Shown: positions 48,050-60,051 of the stretch, in pieces
Numbering within the stretch: position 1 is the first letter of the stretch
How the letters are laid out: each line of letters opens with the position of its first letter
Origin: Sympetrum striolatum
Lineage: Eukaryota > Arthropoda > Insecta > Odonata > Libellulidae
Length of the DNA: 64,000 bases
Reading direction: 5' to 3'
Assembly: GCA_947579665.1 (NCBI GenBank)
Contig: CANPUZ010000076.1
Location: 248,001 to 312,000, forward strand
The notes under the pieces: generated by a model
What the model was told of the DNA's origin: nothing
The model's database searches: none
The model's input: the letters and a program-made list of their open reading frames with translations, nothing else
Made by a program: the position numbers and the translations under genes

Positions 48050-48603
48050 GGAGACCCTCTCTATTCGCGGGGGAGGCGTTCCTGAGAATACAGCGAATCG
48101 TGAATACGGAAACTAACTTCTTACGGAGAAAGTGAGTACATGAAATTTTACTTAACGTACTTTTACTGATAAAAATTTCCACGAAAATGACTGAATAGAA
48201 AAAGACGGTGGTAGATTTCTGAAATCTATTAGAAGAGGGTATGAGGAGAGTAACAGAAGAAATATCCTCAGAAAAGCAATCATTAATAATGAGGGACCAT
48301 CCGGAAATGAAACTATAATACGGATTGAAATTCAGATATTGTGTAGTTTCAATTCCTGGGAGAGATTTAAACGGCCAATCTATGCTCTAAATGAAACGAT
48401 ACTTCAGTAGATATTTTAAGGAGCAGTATACAACTGTTTTAATTGATTAAAATGATATGCCCATATCAATAATCTACATTTTACGAACATAAACTTCGTT
48501 TGAAATACTTCGTTAATCTATTCGGAGTTTTTAAATTTTTAATGAACAGGTGATCACGAAAATTCTTCGAGACACGAAGTCGTGAATAGAGAGGGTAGTC
48601 TCC
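48050..48603. mobile_element. Probable MITE, 554 bp
   Basis: Left end GGAGACCCTCTCTATTCGCG; right end reverse-complemented GGAGACTACCCTCTCTATTC then ACG, an imperfect terminal inverted repeat of about 22 bp. The interior is AT-rich and non-coding. Target duplication not clear. Confidence 0.6.
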
Positions 48604-49082
48604 GTAAAAGAAAACTGTTAATACTTACATGTTCAAAGAGGACAACGCCTGACATCCACTGAGATAGTTCAGCTGCAAACTGCGACGCCAACCAATAATC
48701 AAAACCACCTAAGTCGAAAACAAATTCTTATCATGCTCTATTCGCAGTTTTTCACGCCCAAACAGAAATAGGATACCCCTAGAACCCGCAACTCCGTACG
48801 ATCCCATGCTGCGTATTTGCGATATTGCCAAAATGTTACAAGTCGAAAGAAAGAGCACGGTTACGTCTTATAAGCTTTCGATTGGTCAGGACAACACTGT
48901 CATCGAAACCTTTCTTTCTCTCAGGGAATTTTACAGAAGTAAAACGGACCGAAATACACGAGTCATGGAAGATCTTTTGTAAGGAGAGTAAAGCATCGAT
49001 TTTTCCAGGTTACCCGCCAAATTCCCTGAGTTTTCCAGAAGAACAAAATTCCCTGAGTTTTCCAGGTTTTCCAGGATTTCCA

Positions 49083-49099
49083 GGGTAGCGGACACCCTG
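49083..49099 (-). repeat. Right terminal inverted repeat of transposon copy 1
   Basis: Reverse complement CAGGGTGTCCGCTACCC. Inside lie three CCCTGAGTTTTCCAG-type units (from about 49022). Confidence 0.85.
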
Positions 49100-49446
49100 A
49101 AGGAAACATAAGAGAGAGAAAGCGAAATAAATTTGTACATTTTGTAAATAACACACCCTACATTGGATGGTTGATTGGGTAGGGTTAGGGTGGAATTCAA
49201 AGAGCTGTCACGTCCCCGTGGTGAGTTCTGGGTCGTTTTGTACACAAATTGAGCGAAGATCTTCCCCAAAAATTGAATAATGAAACAAAAAATTACCTAA
49301 GTTTTGCCAATAGAAAATTTCCAAATTATCTAAAAGGAAACCGCCTCGCCTCTCTGTCCAGGTGCCTACCTGGACAGAGAGGCGAGGCGGTTTCCTTTTA
49401 GATAATTTGGAAATTAGGCTACTCTGCTGTTTTTGACGAAGAAGCT
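49100..49446. mobile_element. Continuation of the interrupted inverted-duplication arm
   Basis: This matches the reverse complement of 36531-36822 (CGCTTTCTCTCTC, CATCCAATGTAG, GTCCCCGTGG, TGGGTCGTTTTG, CCGCCTCGCCTCTCTGTCC), with about 10 percent divergence. It is therefore the far side of the arm split by the 11.2-kb transposon. Confidence 0.8.
49316..49415. repeat. Perfect 48-bp hairpin
   Basis: Arms 49316-49363 and 49368-49415 are perfectly complementary with a GCCT loop. The other arm of the duplication (36553-36600) has only one copy of this sequence, so 52 bases (49364-49415) were inserted as an inverted copy between CCAGGT and AGGCTACTC. Confidence 0.95.
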
Positions 49447-50525
49447 TACATTACCGTAAACATGACTTGCGTAAACGACCAGCAAGCGAGTTTTTTTAGA
49501 AAATAACTGTTTTGTACACGCATTAAAGTTTTGCATACTTAAAATTCATTGTATATATGGATCTACTGGTGAAAAAAGATGAATACGCTCAAGTTTGTTG
49601 GCATAAGCTAAATTTGCAATAATAGAAATGTGGTAGTAACAAATCAAGAATAATCTTGTAGGATTCAGAAATATTAGTTGTACATAGAGAAAATGTATAC
49701 GGCCCGTGTGTTGTGTATTCTACGACTCAAAAAATTCATCAATCCATTTGTACACGCCGAATCTAGGAAAGTTTTATTCCGTACCGCGTTCCTTTGAAAT
49801 TTGTTTTCCTCGAACTCATGAACTCTGAAGCCGAAAGCTTTATTTCAGAGTGTACTCCAGCAGCAGTTGTCTCTATAGAAAAATATTTTGCATCGAGTCT
49901 CTGTTAGTATAGGCTGCAGAAATTAATTCGCCCATTGATGCACGCAGCGCCTACGAAAGTCAGTACCGTATTAAAGAGAAATTTATTTCTTAAAATCCGC
50001 AACTTCCGAAGTCTTGAAAATATTAAGATGTTTATCCACAAAAAACAGCACTAGGAAATTCCGTTGCGTTTGAATCTGTGAAGCCACACGTTGGTCAAGT
50101 GATGGACCAATCAAATACGCATTATTGAAAGATGCATTCGTTCAACAATGTTCCTTGGATGTCAAGGGCTTGCTCGAATTTTCGTAATATTTTTGTTCGT
50201 TTTTATCCGGTACAAATTCTCGCAATTTGCAATCTAAAATCGGGTGCTATTATTTCCGCCGATGACTTTTTGCAATATCTGTGACGTAAACTATCCATGC
50301 GGAGTGGGCCATCTGCCTGGAAATCTTAACGAAAGATTCTCCATAATAGGCCGGTACTAGTTGATTAATATATTTGTCTAGCCTGAACTAGACAAGGCTC
50401 TGAGCTGCCGATTATTTCCTGGATAGAGCTACTTTTCGTGCATTCTAAAAGAATATTTTCCCGACTCCAAAGGTCGCGAGTTCGAAGGAAAATATTCCGG
50501 TATGCATTTACATAGAATGTGACAT
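49447..50525. other. AT-rich sequence, no gene seen
   Basis: No recognisable gene, RNA or element. Confidence 0.4.
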
Positions 50526-50529
50526 TCAC

Positions 50530-50870
50530 GCATCTGATGTGGCCAACACAAGACTTTCTCCATATTTATTGAAAACAGAAGCCTATGCCGGTAATATATA
50601 AATAACACCTAAATAATCAGTGTTACCAAAAAATGTTTCATACAAAAGTTGTAGTAAAATATATTATCTACAACTTTTGTATTTAATTGTATATACCTAA
50701 ATTGCATTTTGACAGAGATATTTAAGAAACGTAATTTTGTTCCGGATAAACCGCAACTTCCGGTTGAGCGATATTCACCAAAAACAAATCAACTCTTGGC
50801 ATCAATATCATCATTGGCATATATCATAATCTTCTCTATACTACGTATGGGGAGAAAGTAACAAAATTTA
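50530..50870 (-). repeat. Interspersed repeat A, minus-strand copy
   Basis: GATGTGGCCAACACAAGAC, GAAAACAGAAGCCTATGCCGG, ACTTCCGGTTGAGCG and ACTACGTATGGGGAGAAAGTA match the reverse complement of repeat A (22050-22470 and the start at 21360). It contains a short inverted ACAACTTTTGTAT pair at 50640-50683. Confidence 0.7.
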
Positions 50871-51164
50871 ATATATACATTAAAAATGAAATATAAAAAA
50901 TAACATATCCAATAATATTTTAATAATTTTCTTGAACGACTTATTTAAAAAGAAACCGGGAGATGGTCCACCCTACGCATTTTATCAAAACCCCCAAAAA
51001 TAAATTCTATTAACGCTCAAAACGAATGTTCCAAAACCACGCGTAAATAATTCTAAAGAAGAGTGGCCATTTTTACAAGTCCCCGAGCAATCTCCAACGC
51101 CAATAATCTCGAAAGGCTTTCGCGAAAAAGACGCTGTTCGTACAAGTTGAGACGCTTTCCTTAG

Positions 51165-52990
51165 AAACGGAACGAGAGGGGGGGAAGGAGGGGCGGTAAC
51201 CAGGACGACGGAGGGGAAGTAAACAAAACAGCCTCGAGATGTAAAAAAAGGTTCGTTTATTTAATCAAAATATTCTCATTTCCTACGTTAGAACGACAAT
51301 ACTATACTGAAATAAAACACTATATTCAATTGTCTTTCTATCCTTGCTTGTCTCGATTTCGTAAGACCATCAATTCTAATTTTAAAGTGCGAAATAAATA
51401 GAGTCTGCAAAGAAGAAAATGTACTAAACGAGCGGTTTTGAAGTTGAGTTATCAACACTTCAACTCTGTCCCTCAAAAGGGTTATTCCCATTGGAGGGAG
51501 CTTTCAGCATAGCCTCCAATGCAGGCCCCTCCTCAATAGAATTACATGGCCATTATCCATTCCTTTCTTATGGGGAAGCTATGGCTCTGAAGAGAGGATT
51601 TTCCCTGGATTAAAATACAGTGAGTGAACTGTGGAGGAGGCTATTCTAGCCAGAGGCTCGCCCATTGAGAGGAGGTGCTTGTCATAGAGACGGTTGCCAA
51701 AGGGATGGATTGGCGAAGTTAATATCAGATTAGATTTCGTGTGTTGTCGTTTATAGTGCGGGAGGTGGGAAGAGGAGGAGAAGGAGGGGCGGTTACCGTG
51801 ACGACAGAGGAGAGACGAGTAACCATTAGAAGATAAACAAACGAGTATCGAAAGGTAAATGGAATGAGAAACAATTGAACATAGAATATGCGAGTTACGT
51901 CATTGAAAAGAGGTTTGTAGGAAAACAGACGAACGACGATAGTGGACATTTAAAAGCCGAGTAAGTGGGTGGGGGGAGAGGCGGTGAAGGGAAGGCGGCG
52001 GCCCTTTAAAAAAACAAAAGAGTAACGATATTTTAATCTCGATCGAAACAGATGAAGTGCGACTATGTTCGCGTTTTCTCTGACGACGTGTATTGTAAGA
52101 GTGAGTGGAAAACAGAAGAATAACGATAAAATGATAGAAATGGAAAACAAACGAATCGAGAAAAGTTCGTACTGTAGTAGATATGACTTAAAATAAGGCA
52201 ATTAGATACGAAAATATGTAATTATACGAATTTAGATTTCGAAAAAAATGGAAATTGAAAAATATGCACATAAATAAATTAAATATTAGTATAATAATAA
52301 ATAAATAAATTTACGTTGTTAAACCGTAAATATATCTATAAGCAAAATGTTGTGTATTATAATAGGCGAATAAATGATCACAAACAGAATTAATTATGAT
52401 ACAAATTTTTAAATAGTTAAATTCAACTGAAGAAGCCTTAACTTGGTGAAACTCCGTTAAAGTTTTGTTTTGTAGAATTTCTAAATTTTATTTAATATGA
52501 TCCCGAGTTCTTATTAAGTTATTTAAGTGAGGGAAATAAGCGAAAGTGTGCTTGGCTTGGTTACGGTTTCAAAGGGGACATTGGAGTAGTTTTGTATCGG
52601 ATTTTATTTCGTGGGAGTTGTTGTCTAGATGGGTGGTGGAGGGAGAAGGGGAGGGGAAGGAGAGGCCGTAACCATGACGACAGAGGGAAGGCGAACGACA
52701 ATACGGGAAGAAACAGAAGAGTAGCGACGGATTATTCGAATCGGAAACAAATGAAAGTGATAAATACGCGAGTTACTAAGTGAAGAAAGGTGTGTTGGAA
52801 ACAGAAGAACGACGATATTTGGCGTTTGTATTGCGAATAGCAGGGGTTGATGAAGATTTAAAAGAGAAGGGTGGGAAAGACAAAAGAAATACGATATTCT
52901 GAATTCAAACGAAACAGCTGAAGACCAAATATGTTCGATTTACCTGTAATTAGGGAACGTGCTCAATAAAAGAGTAACGATATCGCGATT
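51165..52990. repeat. Purine-rich triplicated cassette
   Basis: Three places carry GGAGGGGCGGTAACC-like then GACGACGGAGG-like sequence: about 51188-51220, 51783-51812 and 52650-52690. Each is followed by AACAAA/AGAGTAACGA and further matching blocks (GAGTTAC, GGAAACAGA-GAACGACGAT, GGAAACAAATGAA). Spacing is about 600 and 870 bp. The cassettes look like diverged tandem duplicates. No coding. The motif GTAACCATGACGAC resembles an RFX-type X-box, an inference. Confidence 0.5.
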
Positions 52991-54755
52991 GAAATAGAAA
53001 CAAATGAACTATGAATAGCTGAGTATCCTTTTGGTAATAGCGATGTCTACGTGAATAAATAAAGTAATAATTGATAATATAAAAAATAAATTTAAGAAAA
53101 GTAAATATGATTAAATTTAAACACACATTTTACTATATTAATAATAAATAAAGAGAATATCCAATTGTTATTAATTCATAATATGACGTGATTTAACGAT
53201 TTTGATCCATAATAATTGGTGTTTAATCGAAAGCAACGATTCCATACAGTGAAGTATATATTCTCTGTGATAAATGTAAATCGATTAGATTAACACTTTG
53301 ATATTCACACGTTCGAAACGGAAAGAAACAGTGCTTAGAGATAAATAAATGAGCGTTAGAAGTAATAGTTCAAAATTTTAAAACCGCATGGTTACGAATT
53401 TATAAATTAAATAAATGATAGAATTTCAGATTTAAAAAATGAATTATAGGAAAAAGTTTAAAAAGAAGACTCGGAAATGGTTTTTAAGGAGTTGAATTTG
53501 GAGGAGCAATTAAATCACGAAAATCACAACAACAATTGAACATCGTTACAACGACACGAGGAAGCTTCATTTAAGCGTCGATGAAACAATGTAACCTTTT
53601 TTTCTTTAATTTTTTACAAAAAAATGAAGATAAATAATCCAGCCGTTTGGTGACGATTTGGTAGCCAATAAAACAAAATAACATTCGATCATGTGTCTAT
53701 GCTTCTCTACTGAATATTATATGAGCTGTAATAAATCTCGCTTTTAATGTACGCCATTTCCCCGCCCTTCCCTACTATCGGATGAGTGTTGTTGAGTTGC
53801 GATGCGAAATTAGAATCGAAAGGGTCACCGAATTACGTTAAAGCGGAGTTTACTTTCGCCTCTTTTCTTAAACTATTAGTCGATAGCAATTCAACGACGG
53901 CGGTGCAGTGACGCAACAGCAATGCTGAGTCACCATGGAAACGGAATTTCCAAAAATTGCATCGCGTGATACGAAAAGTCATTAAAGATAATCTCAAATT
54001 GGAGAACTAATCACAGACCGAGCGAAAACATCGTGAATGAAGCGGATCAACACAATACTTTGAGATTAACGTGAAGAATACGAGAGAATGTTTTATCTAT
54101 TGGAACATTTTGATGCGAGAAAGAGCAACATTTAGAAGATCGAGTGGACGCACGGAAAGACGAAGGTTTTCGACAAAATTCCATTATCATTTGGTAGACA
54201 CCCGAGGCTTTCAAAATAAGTAACACAGAGGGAATGAATTGCTTGTTCGTCCTGAAATACAGGCAATTCAAGATGCACTTGTGTGTAATTCAGTTGCATA
54301 AGATTGAGGCAAAATAAGACAAATCAAGGAAGAATATGGATTTCATTTCATCAAAATAAGTCCGCTTGGAGTAAATTCTATTCTTCTCCTCTAAATGTAT
54401 TTACATCAGAGTGAATCGACACAAACTAAAAATATTCAGTGCATCGAGACTTCATTCGCTCGTGAATGAATCACCAGACAAACTGTGACAATGACAAGTC
54501 AATGCAAACGCCATTAATCGACTGAAATATGGATTAGGAATTCCCATTGACGAACAAGAATTAAAATTATTTTCATACACGATGGTAATTTTCAAAATAA
54601 CAATAAAAAGAGAATGGAATACATAAATTCTTCCGAATGGACAAGAGCGGTGATTATGAGTGGAAGTTTTCAAAAAAATAACAGCTCCAACTAATGCGTT
54701 TAAGACAAATCACGAACTTATCAGAAGCTAATTAAATAGCAAACCAGGGGATGTT
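52991..54755. other. AT-rich sequence, no gene seen
   Basis: No gene recognised on either strand; short open frames lack features. Confidence 0.4.
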
Positions 54756-55281
54756 CAGGGTGTCCGCTATCCAGCGATTAAGAAATTCCCTGAGTTTTCC
54801 AGGTTTTCCAGGGTAATATTTCATTTTTCCAGGGTGTCCCAGATTCGCATTGCAATATTATTTTAGCCAAATATTAGACATGTTGTGATAATTACGCACT
54901 TAAGGTCCACGAAAAGGTGAAAAACAGTTCATAGATTCATCACGATATTTTATTGGCATCCGAGCCAACCCTAGATACAGACAAGCAATCAGGAAGCCTG
55001 GAGAGTAAATGTTTGAGAGTGGATGACGTTAGGTTTCTAAAAGTAATTCATCAGAAAAATTATTTTTTTTTACCTTTCCAAATTTATATATACCTTTTTA
55101 AGGTAGGCATCTACATCTTCTGCAAAAATTAACATATTCTGTAAAAAACTGTTTACTATCTTTAAGGGGCTCCTGAGAGGCTCCTTGCCAATACACCTCG
55201 GGCTGATTCTCATGAATATCCTGTCATGGGTTGGTAGGTTCATTTAGTCATACCACTGTATGCAATCAAGTATATGTAAAT

Positions 55282-56645
55282 ACGAGTAAAATGTAGCTTG
55301 CATACTGCAAGCTTAGTGGGAATAAGTTTAACGTTAAAAGGTTCCAAAAGAATGATGAAAATTAAACCAAAATCTTTTAAATAGGAGATATATTTACCGT
55401 CCGGCATCGAACCCGGGTCTTCCTGGCAATACTTCTTATGCAGCACAATTGAAGATCACCATCTCTAACTTTGTGTGAAAATTCAAGCAGAAATATTGGC
55501 TGCAACGGCCTCAACCACATCCTACTTTTCACATATATTCCTTATGTGAGTAATTTTAATGAGCTCTGGGATCGAACCCAGGAACAGTATAGTCTAATCT
55601 ACATTTTTCTTGTAAAACAGGTCTTAATATACATCTTCTAGCAAATCAAAAACTTCCTATAATTTCGATAAGTGCATAAAAAAAAATGAAAAACTACCCC
55701 CATGTATTTAAATGAGAGGTTTCTGCATGGTCCTAGCATCGAACCCAGGAAATTTTCTGTAAAAGTCATTAATGTTAGAAGTCCCTTCTTGCATTGAACC
55801 CTAAGACATAGTCTGCCCAGACAGATTTTTTTCGTAATTGTAAATACCGAAGTCACAAAGAATTATTACCTCCTCAAAACGACGATATTATTTGAAATTT
55901 CCTTCACAAAGTACAATATTAATTCATCTTCAGTAAAGAAAACTACATTATTTGTAAAACCACATTGCTAAAATTCGATTTCCATGGTTAGATAATGCCT
56001 TTATAATCACGAAACGTCGGCTATCATTCCCCATATATCTCTTATGGCCCTATTCTATCAATGCAATCATATGAGAATCGAGTTCAACAATCGCCTAAGT
56101 CATCACAGGAACTGGTTGTTTATAACCGAAAAATCACGCATGTTTTTTGCTTTATTTCTCCAAATTCTCGTAATTTAGAATCAAAAACGATATAACACGA
56201 CTAAAATAAGAATCTTTAATAAATTTCCCGTCTTTTGGTACTCGTCTCGAATTTCGTAGGACCATTATTTCTAATTTAATTTTGCAAATGAAATGAAGTC
56301 TGCAAACGGTGAAATCGAACTTTACATGCATTCCTTACGTAGAAAATTTGTCCAGACCTAGCGTCGAACCAAGGATAATACTTGAGGATGACTTGAATGG
56401 TTTTCGTTGAAGGTTTACGACTTCTACCAGTATCTTGAATTTCAGCTCGATATTTTGACAGGAAGTGCCTCAAAAAAAATTCCCGAAAATCAAAGCAATG
56501 CATTTAAATGAGAAAAATTAGGAGTTTGGGGCCTCCTGAGATCGAACTCATGACCACTATGATCGATTTCTCACTTTTCCTGGGGGTTTCACGTTAGGGC
56601 CTATATGCTGTGAAAATCCCAATCCCAATATATATATATATATAT
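55282..56645. repeat. B-box array, first higher-order unit (copy 2)
   Basis: Nearly identical to 38446-39790, including repeat C (56075-56310). The closing (TA)n tract is much shorter here (about 17 bases against about 70). Confidence 0.85.
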
Positions 56646-57765
56646 ACGAGTAAAATGTTGCTTGCATACTGCAAGCAGATCGACAACACTATTTTCATGT
56701 CGGCATCATATCGGGACGGCCATCAAAAGAAAAAAATGGATTGAAATTTTTCTTAAAATTCGCTGAAATTCCATCGTCTGGCATCGAACCCGGTTCTTTA
56801 CTGAGAACTTACTATGCAGCACAATAGAACATAACCATCTCTAACTAAGTGTGAAAATTTAAGCAGAAACATGGGCTACAATTGCCTCAAAAGACGTTCT
56901 AATTTTCACGAATTTAAATGGCTCTCTGGATTCGAACCAAGGACAATCTTGGAAATAAAATATGTTTCTGAAAGGAATTTATGATTTCTATCTATATGCC
57001 GAATTTGAAGTTTCTATATTATTGGCAAAGGTTTCAAAATAATTCCTAAAAATCGGATCAACTTCTGATTGCAGAGACACCTGGTGTCGAACCCAGGATA
57101 CATTGATAGCTGTGAATGCACTGTTTGATTTGTATGAACTTGATCTTTCTATATGCAAAGTTTGAAGTCGATATCGTGCCGGGAAGTACCTAAAATTTGT
57201 TTCCGTAATCTCCGTAAGAAATGCATTGAGGAATTTTAATGTCCCTCTGGGATCGAACCAAGGACCATCAGCGAATATGTAAAATTCGATTATGATTTAT
57301 TTTTATAATATCTAATCTCATACTGAATTTCAAGTTGCTATGCCATCGAAAAAGGGTCCAAAAAAATCTTAAAAATCGCCACAATGCATTTTAAACGGCC
57401 GATTTTTGCCCCGACCTAGCATCGAACCAAGGATAATATTCGTAGATGTCTTTATGGTTTACTTTAGATATGCACGGCATCTAGCGATCTCTTGAATTTC
57501 AAATCTCTCCTTTTCCGGGAAGTGCCTCAAAAAAATTTTCGAAAATCTCCGCCATGTAATCTTATGGGGAAAATCGCGACTTTGGGGCCTTCTGGAATCG
57601 AACCCATGACACCGATGTTCAAAGTCAGCTTTTTCCTGGAGGTTACACGTCATGGCCATAACGTGGTAAAAATTTCAAAGCAGTGGCACTTGTGAAACAT
57701 GGTTAGAATTTTGATCCCCTATATATATATAGGTATATCCGGAGAAACGTCTATATATAATAGAT
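56646..57765. repeat. B-box array, second higher-order unit (copy 2)
   Basis: 1120 bp, six T-arm-like motifs near 56788, 56932, 57089, 57255, 57421 and 57598. Absent from copy 1 at the matching place. Confidence 0.85.
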
Positions 57766-58891
57766 ACGAGTAAAATGTAGCTTGCATACTGCAAGCAGAT
57801 CGACAACAATAATTTCATGTCGGCATCATATCGGGACGGCCCTCAAAAGAAAAAAAAAGGTATTGAAAATATTCTTAAAATTCGCTGCAATTTAATTGTC
57901 TGGCATCGAACCCGGGTCTTCCGGGTAAGCTTACTATGTAGCACAACAGAAAATCACCATCTCTTACTATGTGTGAAAATTCAATCAGAAATATTGGCTA
58001 CAACTGCCTCAAACGACGTTCTACTTTTCAGGAATGTAAATGGCGCTCTGGATTCGAACCAAGGACGATCTTGGAAATCTAAAACATGTTCATGAAAGTT
58101 ATTTATGATTTCTATCCATTTGCCGAATTTCAAGTTTCTATATTATTGGGATAGGGCTCAAAATAATTATTAAAAATCGGATCAACTACTGATATAAGAG
58201 ACGCCTGGTGTCGAACCCAGGAAATATATTTATGCTGTGAATAAACAGTATGATTTTAAAGGACTTGATCTTATTTTGTGCAAAGTTTGAAATCGATATC
58301 ATGCCGGGAAGTACCTAAAATTTGTCTCCGTTATCTCCATAAGAAATGCATTGAGGAATGTAAATGGCCCTCTGGGATCGAACCAAGGACCATCAGCGAA
58401 TACAAAAAATTTGATTATGAAATAAATTTATGATATCCAACCTCATGCCGAATTTCAAGTATCCATGCCATCGGGAAAGGGTCCAAAAAAAATCATAAAA
58501 ATCGCCACAATGCTTTTTAAACGGCCGATTTTTGCCTCGACCTAGCATCGAACTTAGGATGTTTTCCGTAAAACTCATTTATGATTTCGATAGATCATGT
58601 TCATATATATAGGCTCCTTGAGTTTTATTTCTCTACCTATCCGGAAAGTATTTTTTTTTTATTCCCGAAAATTACGGCAATGCAGTTAAACGGGAAAAAT
58701 CGGGACTTTGGGGCCCTCTGGAATCGAACCAATGACACTGAGGTTCAAAATCGCAATTTTTCTGGAGGTTACACGTTATGGCCAATATGTCGTAAAAATT
58801 TCAGGTCAATGACGATTGTGGTTTAGCCTGTGAATTTGTATCCTCGCTATCTATTATATATAGACGTTTCTCCGGATATACCTATATATAT
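57766..58891. repeat. B-box array, third higher-order unit (copy 2)
   Basis: 1126 bp, six motifs near 57907, 58053, 58213, 58378, 58549 and 58727. Ends with ATAGACGTTTCTCCGGATATACC, the inverted form of the closing block of other units. Confidence 0.85.
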
Positions 58892-60051
58892 ACGAGTAAA
58901 ATGAGATCGACAACACTAATTTCATATCGGCATCATATCGGGACGGACATCAAAAGAAAAAAAAAATTCAAAATATTCGTAGAATTCGCTGCAATTTAAT
59001 CGCCTGGCAGTGAACCCCGGTCTTCCTGGTGTACTTACTATGCAGCAAAATAGAAGATTACCATATCAAACTATGTGTGAAAATTCAAGTAAAACTATTA
59101 GGTGCAACTACCTCAAACGACGTCCTACTATTCACATATACTCCTTATTTGAGAAATTATAATGTGCTCTGGCATCGAACCCAGGAACAGCATGGTCTTA
59201 TCAATTTTTTTTCTTAAACAAAGTGTTAATATACATCTTCCATCTAAGCAAGAGCTCCCTTACATATCGATAAATGCATAAAAAAATTATGAAAAGATAC
59301 CCCATAGTATTATATATGGGGGATATTTTTACCGCCCGGCATCGAACCCGGGTCTTTCAGGCAATACTTTCTATGCAGCACAACAGAAAAACACCATCTC
59401 TAACCGCGTATGCAAATTCAAGCAGATATATTGGTTACTACTGCCTCAAATGACGTCCTACTTTTCCTTTATATTCCTTATGAGAGAAACGTTATTGTGC
59501 TCTGGCTTCGAACCCAGGAACAGTAAGGTCTTATGAAATTTTTTTTCTAAAACTTATTCGTACCATACATCTTCCAGCCAAGCACGAACATCCTTTCATT
59601 TCGATAAGTGCATCTAAAAAAATAATGAAAAACGGCTCCCATGTATTTTAAAGGGCAGATCTTTGCATCGTCCTAGCATCGAACCCAGGATAACTTTTGT
59701 AAAAGTCATTAATGTTTTCGAAAGTCCAAGACCATAAATATAGGCATCTTGAGTTTTACTTCTCTACCTATCCGGAAAGTATTTTTTTTTAATTCCCGAA
59801 AATCACGGCAATGCATTCAAACGGGAAAAATCGGGACTTTGGGGCCCTCTGGAATCGAACCTATGACACTGAGGATCAAAGTCTCTTTTTTCCTGGGGGT
59901 TTCACGTTATGGCCAATATGTCATAAAAATTTCAGATCAATGACGCTTGTAGTTTAGGCTGTGAATTTGAATCCTATCTATCTATCTATCTATGTAGGTA
60001 TATATATGAATGAATCCGGAGAAGCATCTATATATATATATATATATATAT
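58892..60051. repeat. B-box array, fourth higher-order unit, hairpin deleted (copy 2)
   Basis: 1160 bp, motifs near 59010 (degenerate), 59175, 59342, 59508, 59679 and 59855. The opening reads ACGAGTAAAATGAGATCG: the 19 bases holding the conserved hairpin are precisely missing. Otherwise nearly identical to 39904-41035. Confidence 0.85.

Larger units (their letters stand above)
37922..49099. mobile_element. 11.2-kb DNA transposon with CAGGGTGTCCGC ends (copy 1)
   Basis: Left end CAGGGTGTCCGCTATCC, right end (reverse-complemented) CAGGGTGTCCGCTACCC, flanked by AAGGAA on both sides (37916-37921, 49100-49105). The empty site is preserved in the other arm of the surrounding inverted duplication. 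Layout from the left: about 500 bp shared subterminal DNA, a higher-order repeat array (38446-42480), a broken hAT-like transposase on the minus strand (42482-45121), then mixed sequence with other insertions (45190-49000), and a CCCTGAGTTTTCCAGG-rich subterminal end. The 6-bp duplication differs from the 8 bp usual for hAT elements. Confidence 0.85.

Noticed and set aside
37922..49099. A giant Polinton/Maverick-like element, suggested by the 6-bp target duplication
   Set aside because: No polymerase, integrase or capsid-type genes are seen, and the only enzyme is a hAT-like transposase.
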